Source: an uncultured Allorhizobium sp. (GTDB taxonomy: Bacteria; Pseudomonadota; Alphaproteobacteria; Rhizobiales; Rhizobiaceae). Taken from it: 64,000 nt of DNA. Both the position numbers and the translations under genes were made by a program. Where the stretch lies: NCBI GenBank assembly GCA_958439205.1, contig OY288189.1:699960-763959 (forward strand), read 5' to 3'. A model generated the notes under the pieces. The model worked only from the letters and a program-made list of their open reading frames with translations, was not told where the DNA came from and did no database searches. Every line of letters starts with the position of its first letter. Positions within the stretch are counted from its first letter, which is position 1. Below are positions 26,971 through 36,343 of this stretch, in pieces.

Positions 26971-28236
26971 ATGACCGCACCCATCATCCAGCCCGCCGAC
27001 GCCTTTGATCCCAAGCCGCGCCGTTCTTCGGTCGCCGTTGAAGTCGGAGGCGTTATCATCGGCGGCGGGGCGCCCGTCGTCGTTCAGTCGATGACCAATA
27101 CCGATACGGCCGATATCGATGCGACGGTCGCCCAGGTGGCCGCCCTCTACAAGGCCGGTTCCGAGGTGGTGCGCATCACTGTTGACCGCGACGAGAGTGC
27201 GGCCGCCGTGCCGAAGATCCGTGAGCGCCTGCTGCGCCTGGGCATGGATGTGCCGCTGATCGGCGATTTCCACTATATCGGCCACAAGCTGCTGGCCGAT
27301 CACCCTGGTTGCGCCGAGGCGCTGGCGAAATATCGCATCAATCCGGGCAATGTCGGTTTCAAGGACAAGAAGGACAAGCAGTTCGCCGAGATCGTCGAGA
27401 TGGCGATCCGCTACGACAAGCCTGTCCGTATCGGGGTCAACTGGGGTTCCCTCGACCAGGAGTTGCTGACCCGTTTGATGGATCAGAATGCGGCTCAGGG
27501 TTCGCCGCTGTCGGCGCGTCAGGTGACACGCGAGGCGATCGTGCAGTCGGCGCTGCTCTCGGCGGAACTCGCCGAGGAGATCGGCCTGCCGCGCAATCGC
27601 ATCATCCTGTCCGCCAAGGTCAGCCAGGTGCAGGACCTGATCGCCGTCTATTCCATGCTCGCTGAGCGCTCCAATCATGCGCTGCATCTGGGTCTGACCG
27701 AGGCGGGCATGGGCTCGAAGGGCATCGTGGCCTCCTCGGCCGCCATGGGTTACGTGCTGCAGCATGGTATCGGCGATACCGTCCGCGTCTCGCTCACACC
27801 CGAGCCAAATGGGGACCGCACGCGCGAGGTTCAGGTGGCGCAGGAACTGCTGCAGGTCATGGGCTTCCGCCAGTTCGTGCCGGTCGTTGCCGCATGTCCC
27901 GGCTGTGGGCGCACCACCTCAACCGTCTTCCAGGAACTCGCCCAGAAGATCCAGGACGATCTGCGCAAGAACATGCCGGTCTGGCGGGAAAAGTATCCCG
28001 GCGTCGAAGGTCTGAACGTCGCGGTCATGGGCTGCATCGTCAATGGACCGGGCGAAAGCAAACACGCCGATATCGGCATCTCGCTCCCCGGTACCGGTGA
28101 AAATCCGGCGGCTCCCGTCTTCATCGATGGCGAAAAAGCCATGACCTTGCGTGGTCCGAACATCGCGGCCGATTTCGAGGCGCTGGTGGCGGACTATATC
28201 CAGAAGCGCTATGGACAAAAGTCGGCGGCGGAGTGA
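26971..28236 (+). CDS. ispG: 4-hydroxy-3-methylbut-2-en-1-yl diphosphate synthase
   Basis: A 421-residue Fe-S enzyme (GcpE) that converts MEcPP to HMBPP in the MEP isoprenoid pathway. The N-terminal TIM barrel carries [11 protein letters not shown]; the C-terminal reductase-like domain holds the [4Fe-4S] ligands C309, C312 and C355 with E362 (ACPGCG and [10 protein letters not shown]). It is the two-domain bacterial form and of normal length. The start ATG 26971 is preferred over ATG 26941, which has no ribosome site; both have weak context. IspA, a later enzyme using the products, is encoded 2.5 kb downstream on the other strand. Confidence 0.96.
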   Translation: MTAPIIQPADAFDPKPRRSSVAVEVGGVIIGGGAPVVVQSMTNTDTADIDATVAQVAALYKAGSEVVRITVDRDESAAAVPKIRERLLRLGMDVPLIGDFHYIGHKLLADHPGCAEALAKYRINPGNVGFKDKKDKQFAEIVEMAIRYDKPVRIGVNWGSLDQELLTRLMDQNAAQGSPLSARQVTREAIVQSALLSAELAEEIGLPRNRIILSAKVSQVQDLIAVYSMLAERSNHALHLGLTEAGMGSKGIVASSAAMGYVLQHGIGDTVRVSLTPEPNGDRTREVQVAQELLQVMGFRQFVPVVAACPGCGRTTSTVFQELAQKIQDDLRKNMPVWREKYPGVEGLNVAVMGCIVNGPGESKHADIGISLPGTGENPAAPVFIDGEKAMTLRGPNIAADFEALVADYIQKRYGQKSAAE

Positions 28237-28311
28237 GCCTGCTGGCAACTTTTTGTTGCCGCAATTTCACGGTTGACGGATGATCAGCCGAATCCTGGAG
28301 GGACCCCGAGC

Positions 28312-28977
28312 ATGATCAAGAAGATCGCTATTCTCGCGCTTTGCGCGACCTATCTGAGTGCCTGCACGACGACAGATCCCTATACGGGTCAGCAGAAGGT
28401 GTCGAACACGACGGGCGGCGCCGCACTTGGCGCGGCCGTGGGCGCGCTCGGTGGTCTCGCCGTCGGTGGTTCGCCGGTCGGCCGGCGCAATGCAGCGCTC
28501 ATCGGTGCCGGTATCGGCGCGCTCGCCGGTGGCGCCATCGGCAACTACATGGACCAGCAGGAATCGGAACTGCGCGCGCAGCTGCAGGGCACCGGCATTT
28601 CGGTCACCCGCGTCGGCGACCGCATCATCCTGAACATGCCGTCCAACATCACCTTCAACACGGATCAGGATGCGGTCATGCCGCAGTTCTATCCGACTCT
28701 GAACTCGGTTGCGATCGTGCTGCGCAAGTTCGACCGCACGCTGATCGATATCAACGGTCACACCGATTCGACCGGCAGCCAGGGTTACAATCAGGGTCTG
28801 TCCGAGCGCCGTGCGATGTCCGTTGCCGGTTACCTCAACAGCCAGGGCGTCGACCCACGGCGTGTATCCGCAGTCGGCTTTGGCCCGAACCAGCCGGTCG
28901 CATCGAACGCCACGCCGGATGGCCGCGCGCAGAACCGCCGCGTGGAAATCCAGATCTCGCCGCTCACCCAGGGCTGA
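28312..28977 (+). CDS. OmpA-family outer-membrane lipoprotein with glycine zipper (YiaD-like)
   Basis: A 221-residue lipoprotein. Signal peptide 1-17 ends in the lipobox LSAC with C18 as the lipidated residue. A glycine-zipper segment with repeated G/A spacing (about 32-78) precedes the OmpA-like peptidoglycan-binding domain (about 105-215), with NGHTDSTGS and LSERRA motifs. It probably anchors the outer membrane to the peptidoglycan. The start is ATG 28312 with GGAGGG at 28297-28302. A strong terminator follows at 29001. Confidence 0.9.
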   Translation: MIKKIAILALCATYLSACTTTDPYTGQQKVSNTTGGAALGAAVGALGGLAVGGSPVGRRNAALIGAGIGALAGGAIGNYMDQQESELRAQLQGTGISVTRVGDRIILNMPSNITFNTDQDAVMPQFYPTLNSVAIVLRKFDRTLIDINGHTDSTGSQGYNQGLSERRAMSVAGYLNSQGVDPRRVSAVGFGPNQPVASNATPDGRAQNRRVEIQISPLTQG

Positions 28978-29000
28978 GGTCTGTCTACTTCAAGGATCAG

Positions 29001-29028
29001 AGGCGCCGCATCCGTGCGGCGCCTTTTT
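29001..29028 (+). terminator. Rho-independent terminator after the OmpA-like lipoprotein gene
   Basis: A 10-bp perfect stem (29001-29010 with 29015-29024), loop TCCG, then TTTT. It lies just before the convergent lysE-type stop at 29033. Confidence 0.85.
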
Positions 29029-29032
29029 CGTT

Positions 29033-29671
29033 TCAGCGGAAGGTGAGGAGCTTCACGCCGGCAAAGGTGAAGAGAACGGCGAGCGTCCCGTCGATATAGC
29101 GGCGTGCGGCGCGATAGATCCGGAGCGCGCCCGGCGTTGAGAAAAGCAGCGCATAACCCATGAAGACGATGAAGCCGGTTACGAGGCAACCGCAGACGAC
29201 GATGGCGACCGCAGACGGGGTCGCACCGGCGGGCAGTCCCAGCGAGATGATGGCCAGCCAGGCGAAGATCGCCTTGGGGTTCGTCAGGTGGATCGCATAG
29301 CCCATCAGAAAAGTACGCTTCAGGCTCGCTGTCGCCTTGGTGACACCAAGCGGATCGATCTTGCTCGCCGCCGAGCGGAAGGCGCGCCAGGCGAGATAGA
29401 GCAAGTAAAGGCCGCCCAGGATCCGCATCAGCACCAGCGCCTGCGCATATTGGGAGAGGATGGCGGCAAGACCGAGAGAGGCGGCAATCGCCCAGGTCAT
29501 CGAGCCGCAGAAGATGCCGGCTGCAATCGTCAATCCATGTCGACGCCCCTGGCCGAGCGAGGCGGATGCGATCGCCATCGTCGCGGGACCCGGGCTCAAG
29601 ACCGCGACCAGGTAGACGAGATAGGCCGCCGCGACCTGCGGCCAGTATTGAAGGATTTCAGTCAAGGACAT
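29033..29671 (-). CDS. LysE/RhtB-family amino acid exporter
   Basis: A 212-residue membrane protein with about six helices. The N-terminal motif AVLSPGPATMAI matches the LysE/RhtB signature (SPGPA...), and GYAIHLTNPKAIFAW matches the conserved loop. These proteins export amino acids or homoserine-lactone-like compounds; the substrate here is unknown. A second, more distant family member is encoded at 53337. It follows hisC on the same strand after 57 bases and could be cotranscribed. Confidence 0.87.
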   Translation of the reverse strand: MSLTEILQYWPQVAAAYLVYLVAVLSPGPATMAIASASLGQGRRHGLTIAAGIFCGSMTWAIAASLGLAAILSQYAQALVLMRILGGLYLLYLAWRAFRSAASKIDPLGVTKATASLKRTFLMGYAIHLTNPKAIFAWLAIISLGLPAGATPSAVAIVVCGCLVTGFIVFMGYALLFSTPGALRIYRAARRYIDGTLAVLFTFAGVKLLTFR

Positions 29672-29727
29672 GCTCCGGCGCTTGCAACAGGAGCCGGAGA
29701 CTAGCCGCTATCGGTCAATTCCACACG

Positions 29728-30783
29728 TCAGATGATTTGATCGATCGCATTCAGAAACTGATGGCATTCCTCTGTCGTGCCGATCGTCACGCGAAGGAAA
29801 TCGGAAATCCGTGGCTTGTTGAAGTGACGAACGAGGACGGCGCGCTCGCGAAGACCCTTTTGAAGATCTGCACCCTGATGCGCTGGATGACGCGCGAAGA
29901 CGAAATTGGTCGATGAGGGCAGGACCTCGAAGCCGCGGGCCTTCAACGCGTCCGTGACCATCTCGCGGTTGGCGATGATCTTGCCGCAGGCGTCGTCGAA
30001 CCAGGCTTCGTCCTCGATCGCGGCGGTTGCCGCTGCCTGGGCCAGCATGTCGACGGGATAGGAGTTGAAGCTGTCCTTCATCCGCTCCAGCGCCTCGATC
30101 AGCGGCCGCTGGCCGAGCGCGAAGCCGACGCGCAGGCCTGCGAGCGAGCGGGACTTGGAGAAGGTCTGGACGACCAGCAGGTTCTCATAGCGCGGGATGA
30201 GCGATGCCGCAGTCTCGGCGCCGAAATCGACATAGGCCTCGTCGATCACCACGACCTGATCCGGGTGGGAGGCGACGAGCTTCTCGATCTCTGCGAGCGG
30301 CACGGCGATGCCGGTCGGCGCATTCGGATTGGCCAGGATGATGGCGCCGCAGGGGCGGTCGTAATCCTCGATGCGGACGTGCAGGCCGTCGTCCAGCGCG
30401 ATCTCCTCGACCTTAACTTCGAAGAGCCGGGCATAGGTCTTGTAGAAGCTGTAGGTGATGTCAGGGTAGAGCAGGGGAGCGTCGTGCTTGAGCAAGGCAG
30501 CGAATGTGAAGGCCAGGACTTCGTCCGAGCCGTTGCCGACAAAAACCTCATCCATCGTCAGGCCGTAGCGCTTCGCAATCGCCTTGCGCAGGTCCGTGGA
30601 GGCCGGATCGGGGTAAAGGCGCAGTCGTTCACCGGAGGCAGCGGCGATCGCGTCCAGCACGCGCTGCGACGGGCCGTAGGGGCTCTCATTGGTGTTGAGC
30701 TTCACCAGGCCCGGGATTTTGGGTTGTTCGCCAGCGACATAGGGCTCCAGCGCATGGACGGCAGACGACCAGAAACGGCTCAT
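29728..30783 (-). CDS. hisC: Histidinol-phosphate aminotransferase (class I/II, HisC family)
   Basis: A 351-residue PLP enzyme. Visible features are KLNTNESPYGPS near the N terminus, NPNAPTG (152-158), DEAYVDF (181-187), the PLP lysine K210 in TFSKSRSLAG, and a late substrate arginine in FLRVTIGT. This is the HisC family; some paralogues act on aromatic amino acids, so the histidine role is likely but not certain. ATG 30783 lies one base after the stop of ispA, indicating translational coupling in an ispA-hisC operon, a pairing with no shared pathway. Confidence 0.9.
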   Translation of the reverse strand: MSRFWSSAVHALEPYVAGEQPKIPGLVKLNTNESPYGPSQRVLDAIAAASGERLRLYPDPASTDLRKAIAKRYGLTMDEVFVGNGSDEVLAFTFAALLKHDAPLLYPDITYSFYKTYARLFEVKVEEIALDDGLHVRIEDYDRPCGAIILANPNAPTGIAVPLAEIEKLVASHPDQVVVIDEAYVDFGAETAASLIPRYENLLVVQTFSKSRSLAGLRVGFALGQRPLIEALERMKDSFNSYPVDMLAQAAATAAIEDEAWFDDACGKIIANREMVTDALKARGFEVLPSSTNFVFARHPAHQGADLQKGLRERAVLVRHFNKPRISDFLRVTIGTTEECHQFLNAIDQII

Positions 30784-30784
30784 A

Positions 30785-31699
30785 CTATTTCTTCCTGTAG
30801 GCGATGAAGTGGGCGGCTTCCTTCAGCGGCTCGGCCTTGGCGCCATAGGGATCGAGCAGCGCATTCGCTTCAGTGACCAAGCGGTCCAGTTCGGCGCGTG
30901 CCCAGTCGGTGCCCTTGAGGCCAACGAGGGTCGCCTTGCCTTTGGCCGCGTCCTTGCCGGTCGCCTTGCCGAGGGTCGCGGCGTCCGAGGTTATATCTAG
31001 GAGATCGTCGGCCACCTGGAAGGCGCGACCGATGAATTCGCCGAAGCGGCGCAGGCGATCGCGGTCCTCAGAGGAGCGGCCTGCGATGATCGCACCGGAC
31101 TCGCAGGCAAAGCGCAGGAGTGCGCCGGTCTTCATCGCCTGGAGCATGACGATGCCTGCTTCATCGGGCTGGTTTTTGTCTGCGGCAAGATCGAGCATCT
31201 GGCCACCGGCCATGCCGCCGATCCCGGCTGCGCGCGAAAGCTCGAGCAACAGCGCCACCTTGGCGGCATCGGCCAAGGGCGTTTCCGGCGACGCGATAAT
31301 GTCGAAGGCATAGGTGAGCAGGCCGTCGCCGGCCAGGATCGCGGTCGCTTCGTCGTACTTCTTGTGCACGGTCGGCTTTCCACGGCGCAGGTCGTCGTCG
31401 TCCATGGCCGGCAGGTCGTCATGGACCAGCGAGTAGCTGTGCAGGCATTCGAGCGCGCAACCGACCTGAAGAGCCGCCTCGTCGCTTCCGCCAAACAGGC
31501 GCGTCGCCTGCATTACGAGATAGGGGCGCAGGCGTTTTCCGCCGTTCAGTGCGCCGTAATGCATCGCTTCGATCAGTTGTCGGGGGCGCGCCAGTTCCGC
31601 GTGACGAGGGGTCCCGTCCAACAGGGTTGCGAGCCTTGCCTCGACGATCTCGGCATAGGCGGACAAGCTTTGTTCAAAGGCATCGGCGCTCTTGGTCAT
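30785..31699 (-). CDS. ispA: Polyprenyl (farnesyl/geranyl) diphosphate synthase
   Basis: A 304-residue trans-prenyltransferase that condenses IPP with allylic diphosphates. The first aspartate-rich motif DDLPAMD is at 94-100 and the second, QVADDLLD, near 235; GGKRLRP (53-59) binds IPP. Residues before the first motif and the length fit short-chain (C15) enzymes. It lies directly upstream of hisC with a one-base gap. No clear ribosome site precedes ATG 31699, so the start could be slightly off. Confidence 0.92.
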   Translation of the reverse strand: MTKSADAFEQSLSAYAEIVEARLATLLDGTPRHAELARPRQLIEAMHYGALNGGKRLRPYLVMQATRLFGGSDEAALQVGCALECLHSYSLVHDDLPAMDDDDLRRGKPTVHKKYDEATAILAGDGLLTYAFDIIASPETPLADAAKVALLLELSRAAGIGGMAGGQMLDLAADKNQPDEAGIVMLQAMKTGALLRFACESGAIIAGRSSEDRDRLRRFGEFIGRAFQVADDLLDITSDAATLGKATGKDAAKGKATLVGLKGTDWARAELDRLVTEANALLDPYGAKAEPLKEAAHFIAYRKK

Positions 31700-31821
31700 G
31701 CGGGCTATTTGGCACGCGGCCCCCTGTCAGGCAACGGGAAATTGACGTTGATGAAAGGCTACTGGCCCTAGCCTGTCTGGTCATTTCGTCACGGGGCCGC
31801 TAAGAGGAGGCATCATCGATC

Positions 31822-31839
31822 ATGGACCCACCTCATTGA
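31822..31839 (+). CDS. Possible five-codon leader (MDPPH) coupled to mtgA
   Basis: The strong ribosome site GGAGG at 31806-31810 is followed by ATG at 31822, which reads only MDPPH before TGA at 31837-31839. That TGA overlaps the TTG used by mtgA (31836-31838). The mini-ORF could load ribosomes for a TTG lacking its own site. It is read directly from sequence; expression is inference. Confidence 0.35.
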   Translation: MDPPH

Positions 31840-32576
31840 CACTGGAAGTCGAGGCATTGGAGCAAGACGAGCAGTTTGCGCCGGCGGAAGAGCGGAGGCG
31901 GCGGCCCCGGATCATCCGGGCCGTGCTGATTGCTCTGCTTCTGTTGCTCGTCGGGCCTTATCTCCTGATCCTCGTCTATCGCGTGGACTTTATCCGCCCG
32001 GTGTCCACGCTGATGCTGGCGGATCTTGCCACCTTTCAGGGCTATGATCGTCGCTGGGTCGATTTCGAGGATATTTCCCCGAATGTCGTGCGTGCGGTGA
32101 TGATGTCGGAGGACGGGCAGTTCTGTAATCACGGCGGTGTCGACTGGAACCAGCTGCAGTCGGTCATCGACGATGCCATGGCCGGAGAGGCGACGCGGGG
32201 CGCGAGCACCATCCCGATGCAGACGGCGAAGAACCTTTTCCTCTGGAACGGGCGTTCCTTTGTCCGCAAGGGCCTGGAACTGCCGCTTGCCATGGCCGCT
32301 GACACCGTGTGGCCCAAGCAGCGGATGATGGAGATTTATCTCAACGTCGCGGAATGGGGTCCTGGTATCTACGGGATCGAGGCTGCAGCGCGCTATCACT
32401 TCAAGACGTCTGCCGCAAAGCTCAGCCGTCAGCAGGCGGCTCTGCTTGCCGTCTCATTGCCCAATCCGATTGACCGCGTGGCAAGCAAGCCGGGCCCTGG
32501 TCTCAAGCGGCTGGCAGGGGTCGTGGATCGACGGGCCCGCGCGTCCGGTGATTACATCACCTGCCTTTATGATTGA
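31836..32576 (+). CDS. mtgA: Monofunctional biosynthetic peptidoglycan transglycosylase
   Basis: A 246-residue GT51 enzyme that polymerises lipid II into glycan strands on the periplasmic face. A basic N-terminal tail is followed by one membrane anchor (about 28-48) and the GT51 domain with the catalytic E92 in [28 protein letters not shown], and NVAEWG. There is no transpeptidase domain, as expected for MtgA. The only fitting start is TTG 31836; the nearest strong ribosome site lies 26 bases upstream and serves a short leader whose stop overlaps this TTG. Confidence 0.93.
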   Translation: MTLEVEALEQDEQFAPAEERRRRPRIIRAVLIALLLLLVGPYLLILVYRVDFIRPVSTLMLADLATFQGYDRRWVDFEDISPNVVRAVMMSEDGQFCNHGGVDWNQLQSVIDDAMAGEATRGASTIPMQTAKNLFLWNGRSFVRKGLELPLAMAADTVWPKQRMMEIYLNVAEWGPGIYGIEAAARYHFKTSAAKLSRQQAALLAVSLPNPIDRVASKPGPGLKRLAGVVDRRARASGDYITCLYD

Positions 32577-32647
32577 AATCAGAAGCTTTCGTTGGTCCGC
32601 AAGCCGGTTATGGGTCTAGGTTGGAGCTCAACTGTTCGGAGAGCCTG

Positions 32648-33295
32648 ATGGACGAACTGACCCTTTACATCGCCAACAAGAACTATTCCTCCTGGTCGTT
32701 CCGGCCGTGGATCGCCATGACGGCAGCCGGCATCTCGTTTCGCGAGGAACTGATTCCGTTCGGGCCAGGTGCCACCCATCCGCGCTTTCGGGAGATGTCG
32801 CCGACCGGGCGGGTGCCGGTGTTGCACCACGGCGCGGTTCGGGTCTGGGAATCGCTTGCCATCATCGAATATGTTGCAGAGCTTTATCCGGATGCCGGGC
32901 TCTGGCCCGCCGACCGTGAGAGCCGCTCGCTGGCGCGCTCCATTTCCATGGAAATGCTGTCCGGCTTTCGGGCTTTGCGCGGGGCCTGCCCGATGAATAT
33001 GCGTCGGCCGGTGAAAGCGATCCCACTGCCCGACGGCGTGACGGCCGATGTCGCTCGCATCGAAGCGATCTGGCGGGACATGCTCCAGCGCTCCGGCGGT
33101 CCCTTCCTGTTTGGCGCTTTCTCCGCGGCCGACGCCATGTTCGCACCGGTCGTCAATCGCTTCCGCGCCTATGATCTGGTTCGCAATGCCGAGACGATCG
33201 CCTATATGGATAGGATGCGTGCGCATCCGGCCTGGCGGGCCTGGGAAGACGCGGCGCTGGCCGAACCCTGGATCGTGCCCGAGGACGAGGCCTGA
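32648..33295 (+). CDS. Glutathione S-transferase family protein
   Basis: A 215-residue soluble protein with an N-terminal thioredoxin-like domain (3-80: TLYIANKNYSSWSFRPWIA, RVPVLHHG, WESLAIIEYV) and a C-terminal all-helical domain. The SSWSFRPW segment places the catalytic Ser at the position used by bacterial GSTs of this subgroup. Likely a glutathione-dependent detoxification enzyme, substrate unknown. The start is ATG 32648 with CGGAGAG just upstream; it begins 71 bases after mtgA and may share its transcript. Confidence 0.87.
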   Translation: MDELTLYIANKNYSSWSFRPWIAMTAAGISFREELIPFGPGATHPRFREMSPTGRVPVLHHGAVRVWESLAIIEYVAELYPDAGLWPADRESRSLARSISMEMLSGFRALRGACPMNMRRPVKAIPLPDGVTADVARIEAIWRDMLQRSGGPFLFGAFSAADAMFAPVVNRFRAYDLVRNAETIAYMDRMRAHPAWRAWEDAALAEPWIVPEDEA

Positions 33296-33334
33296 TCGGT
33301 CTTGTCACGGATTCGAAAAAAGTGACCTGGGGAC

Positions 33335-33363
33335 TGGTCAAACCCACTTCGGGCATGTATAAG
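33335..33363 (+). promoter_or_regulatory. Candidate sigma-70 promoter of rpmF
   Basis: TGGTCA at 33335-33340 and TATAAG at 33358-33363 are separated by 17 bases, about 90 bases upstream of rpmF. Confidence 0.45.
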
Positions 33364-33451
33364 CCCGCCAAATTCCGAGATCGAGACAGGTTCTGTCCGG
33401 CCTCATCGAGGCCGCATAAACCCGTCTTGTCCGTCACGTGGAGTAACGAAA

Positions 33452-33637
33452 ATGGCTGTACCGAAAAGAAAAACAAGCCCGTCCAAGCGCGGTATGCGCC
33501 GCTCTGCTGACGCGCTGAAGGCATCGACCTATGTCGAAGACAAGAACTCCGGCGAACTGCGCCGTCCGCACCATATCGATCTGAAGACCGGTATGTATCG
33601 CGGCCGCCAGGTTCTGACGCCGAAGGAAAGCGCATAA
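33452..33637 (+). CDS. rpmF: 50S ribosomal protein L32
   Basis: A 61-residue basic protein beginning [17 protein letters not shown], the L32 signature, and ending in a Lys/Glu tail. It is a structural component of the large ribosomal subunit. The zinc cysteines found in some L32 proteins are absent, as usual for alphaproteobacteria. Its own promoter and a strong terminator bracket the gene. Confidence 0.97.
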   Translation: MAVPKRKTSPSKRGMRRSADALKASTYVEDKNSGELRRPHHIDLKTGMYRGRQVLTPKESA

Positions 33638-33663
33638 TTTCTGCGCTTCGACTGACTGTTTTG

Positions 33664-33690
33664 AAAGGCCGGCGCTTGCGCCGGCCTTTT
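33664..33690 (+). terminator. Rho-independent terminator of rpmF
   Basis: A 12-bp perfect inverted repeat (33664-33675 with 33678-33689) with a minimal TT centre and a closing T-run. Confidence 0.85.
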
Positions 33691-33771
33691 CATTTGTCAT
33701 TAGGCATAGTTAAATCGCGCGGCTGATCGCCCCCGAGCGCGGTGCGATCGCATTGTCAGGAAGGATTCTGC

Positions 33772-34167
33772 ATGCTGGTCGCCATTCCACTCATGGTCGT
33801 GCCGTTCATCTTTTATAATGCCGTGATGCTGGGAAGCGGGGTTTCGGCATTCTCCGGCGTGATCATGACTGTGCCGATGCTGTCCGGGGCCGTCTGGACA
33901 ATGACGCTCGGTGACCTCGTCATCCTGTCCGCCCTCATCTGCCTGTTTTTCGAGATGCTTAAGGCGACGCTCAGCAATCGTGGTTCGTTGATGAACCACA
34001 TGCTGTCGATGCTGGTCTTCGTCGGATTTCTCGTGGAATTCCTGCTTGTGCGCGATGCTGCCACGCAGCTCTTCTTCAGCCTGATGGTGATCGCTTTCAT
34101 CGATGTCGTCGCTGGCTTCACGATCTCCAACCGGGCTGCGGGTCGCGACGTTTCGATCGGGCTTTGA
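33772..34167 (+). CDS. Small integral membrane protein, function unknown
   Basis: A 131-residue hydrophobic protein with about four predicted membrane helices (roughly 3-22, 45-65, 78-97, 100-120) and a short basic tail. Its position between rpmF and the phaR/phb locus is one I associate with other rhizobial genomes, but I do not recognise a named family. The start is ATG 33772 with AGGAAGG 8-14 bases upstream; an in-frame ATG at 33742 would put polar residues before the first helix. It converges with phaR across a shared terminator. Confidence 0.75.
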   Translation: MLVAIPLMVVPFIFYNAVMLGSGVSAFSGVIMTVPMLSGAVWTMTLGDLVILSALICLFFEMLKATLSNRGSLMNHMLSMLVFVGFLVEFLLVRDAATQLFFSLMVIAFIDVVAGFTISNRAAGRDVSIGL

Positions 34168-34181
34168 TCCGGTCGTGAAAA

Positions 34182-34199
34182 AGGCCCCTCCCGGGGCCT
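34182..34199. terminator. Shared terminator between the membrane protein gene and phaR
   Basis: A 7-bp stem AGGCCCC/GGGGCCT with loop TCCC. A TTTTT tract follows on the minus strand, so it best serves phaR; a weaker T-containing run follows on the plus strand. Confidence 0.7.
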
Positions 34200-34208
34200 C
34201 GTCTCGTT

Positions 34209-34787
34209 TTACAGATTGTCGAGCTTGTTCTGCAGGGAGCGCAATTGCTCCTTCAGTTCGTCGATATCCTTGGCCTCGGCCTTTTTCGTTTCCTTGGCCG
34301 GCTGCTGGCCGCCGAGGAAGGGCGAGAACATCTGCATGGCCTGCTGGAACATCTCGGTGTTGCGCTTCACCTGCTCTTCCATCAGTTGTATCGGCATCTG
34401 CAGGTTCTTCGACAGCGGATGGTCGCCGAAGGCCTTGGTCATCTGCTCGCGCATCTGGGTCTGCTGCTCGGTGAAGGCCTTCATCGAATGTTCGAGAAAG
34501 CTCGGAACGACCATCTGCATCTGGTCGCCGTAATAGCTGATGAGCTGGCGCAGGAAGGAAATCGGCAGCAGCGTGTTGCCGGTCTTGGATTCCTGCTCGA
34601 AGATGATCTGGGTCAGGACGGAATGCGTGATGTCTTCACCGGACTTGGCGTCCTGCACCAGGAAATCCTCTCCCTTCTTGACCATCTTGGCCAAGTCCTC
34701 GAGGGTGACATAGGTGCTCGTGCCGGTGTTGTAGAGGCGTCGATTGGCGTATTTCTTGATAACGATTTCGCCATCGGCTTTGGCCAT
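34209..34787 (-). CDS. phaR: Polyhydroxyalkanoate synthesis repressor PhaR (AniA)
   Basis: A 192-residue regulator that binds PHB granules and DNA and controls carbon storage. The N-terminal PHB/PHA accumulation DNA-binding domain reads IVIKKYANRRLYNTGTSTYVTL (8-29); a second conserved block LLPISFLRQLISYYGDQMQ follows (73-91), then a Gln/Met-rich region and a Lys/Glu coiled-coil tail. It is divergent from the phbA-phbB operon it is expected to influence. The start is ATG 34787 with AGGAGAC just upstream. Confidence 0.95.
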   Translation of the reverse strand: MAKADGEIVIKKYANRRLYNTGTSTYVTLEDLAKMVKKGEDFLVQDAKSGEDITHSVLTQIIFEQESKTGNTLLPISFLRQLISYYGDQMQMVVPSFLEHSMKAFTEQQTQMREQMTKAFGDHPLSKNLQMPIQLMEEQVKRNTEMFQQAMQMFSPFLGGQQPAKETKKAEAKDIDELKEQLRSLQNKLDNL

Positions 34788-35011
34788 TTCTGTCTCCTAA
34801 CCCGTCGTTTTTCGATTGTTTTTGCTCTTCCCGGTCGGGAGTGTAAGCGCAAATTCAGTCCGGTGACAATCTCTTTGTGCGATGCAGGATCGGCATTTGA
34901 CGAAAGACAGGGAAGCGCAACCAAAGAACGAGAAGTGAGGGTTTATCTTGTTTGACACCGGCGGGAGTCTTTGTCAGTTTCTCCTCAATCACAAAACCCG
35001 AGGAGACGTCC
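34788..35011. promoter_or_regulatory. Divergent control region between phaR and phbA
   Basis: A 224-base non-coding gap that must hold both promoters. By analogy PhaR could bind here to regulate itself and phbAB. I looked for paired TGC-rich PhaR-type sites and found only isolated fragments (TGCGATGCA near 34880), which is not enough to call an operator. Confidence 0.45.
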
Positions 35012-36193
35012 ATGAGCACCCCGTCCATCGTCATCGCGAGCGCTGCCCGAACCCCGGTCGGATCTTTCAACGGTGCCTTGTCGTCCGTCGCGGCGCATGA
35101 TCTCGGTGCCATCGCCATCAAGGCCGTGCTGGAGCGCGCCGGCGTCGAGGCTGGTGAAGTCGACGAAGTCATCCTCGGCCAGATCCTGACGGCCGGTCAG
35201 GGCCAGAACCCGGCGCGTCAGGCCGCCATGAAGGCCGGCATTCCGCAGGAAGCGACCGCATGGGGGCTCAACCAGCTCTGCGGTTCGGGCCTGCGCGCGG
35301 TTGCCATCGGCATGCAGCAGATCGCGACCGGGGACGCGAAGATCATCATTGCCGGCGGCCAGGAATCCATGTCCATGGCGCCACATTGCGCGCACCTGCG
35401 CAATGGCACCAAGATGGGCGACCTGAAGATGGTCGACACCATGATCAAGGACGGCCTGACCGACGCCTTCTACGGCTATCACATGGGTACGACGGCCGAG
35501 AATGTCGCTCGCCAGTGGCAGCTTACCCGCGACGAGCAGGATGCATTCGCCGTCGCGTCGCAGAACAAGGCCGAGGCCGCCCAGGTCGCCGGCCGCTTCA
35601 GGGACGAGATCGTGCCGGTCATCGTGCCTGGTCGCAAGGGTGACGTCACCGTCGACCAGGACGAATACATCCGTATCGGTGCGACGCTCGAAAGCATGCA
35701 GAAGCTGAAGCCGGCCTTCGATAAGGAAGGCACTGTTACCGCCGGCAATGCATCCGGTATCAACGACGGCGCTGCCGCAGCACTCCTGATGACCGAGGCA
35801 GAAGCCTCGCGCCGTGGTATCGCGCCGCTTGCCCGCGTCGTTTCCTGGGCGACTGCAGGCGTTGACCCGAAGATCATGGGCACCGGCCCGATCCCGGCCT
35901 CCCGCAAGGCGCTCGAAAAGGCCGGCTGGAAGATCTCCGATCTCGACCTCGTCGAAGCCAACGAGGCCTTTGCGGCGCAGGCCTGCGCGGTCAACAAGGA
36001 CCTCGGCTGGGATACGTCGATCGTCAACGTCAATGGCGGCGCGATCGCGATCGGCCATCCGGTCGGCGCATCGGGTGCGCGTATCCTCAATACGCTTCTG
36101 TTCGAGATGAAGCGCCGCGGCGCCAAGAAGGGTCTCGCCACGCTCTGCATCGGCGGCGGCATGGGCGTTGCCATGTGCCTCGAGGCCTTCTGA
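35012..36193 (+). CDS. phbA: Acetyl-CoA acetyltransferase (beta-ketothiolase)
   Basis: A 393-residue thiolase that condenses two acetyl-CoA to acetoacetyl-CoA, first step of PHB synthesis. The acyl-accepting C90 is in [11 protein letters not shown], the catalytic His in GHPVGASG near 350 and the second Cys in LCIGGGMG near 380. Length is standard for biosynthetic thiolases. The start is ATG 35012 with GAGGAG upstream. phbB follows 150 bases later on the same strand, and phaR is divergent. Confidence 0.96.
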   Translation: MSTPSIVIASAARTPVGSFNGALSSVAAHDLGAIAIKAVLERAGVEAGEVDEVILGQILTAGQGQNPARQAAMKAGIPQEATAWGLNQLCGSGLRAVAIGMQQIATGDAKIIIAGGQESMSMAPHCAHLRNGTKMGDLKMVDTMIKDGLTDAFYGYHMGTTAENVARQWQLTRDEQDAFAVASQNKAEAAQVAGRFRDEIVPVIVPGRKGDVTVDQDEYIRIGATLESMQKLKPAFDKEGTVTAGNASGINDGAAAALLMTEAEASRRGIAPLARVVSWATAGVDPKIMGTGPIPASRKALEKAGWKISDLDLVEANEAFAAQACAVNKDLGWDTSIVNVNGGAIAIGHPVGASGARILNTLLFEMKRRGAKKGLATLCIGGGMGVAMCLEAF

Positions 36194-36243
36194 TCCGGGC
36201 AGCCAGGATGGCGCCGGCTCATCATTGACATCACCAAGCTCTG

Positions 36244-36262
36244 TCCCGGTCTGAAGCCGGGA
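36244..36262 (+). repeat. Hairpin in the phbA-phbB spacer
   Basis: TCCCGG and CCGGGA form a 6-bp stem around a 7-base loop in the 150-base intercistronic gap. There is no T-run, so it is more likely an mRNA structure than a terminator. Confidence 0.4.
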
Positions 36263-36343
36263 TGGCGAAGTCATGCCGTTGCGATGGGAACCGCAGCGGT
36301 TGATTCAGACGGGAACCCATACAGAAAAAACGGGGAGGACAGC

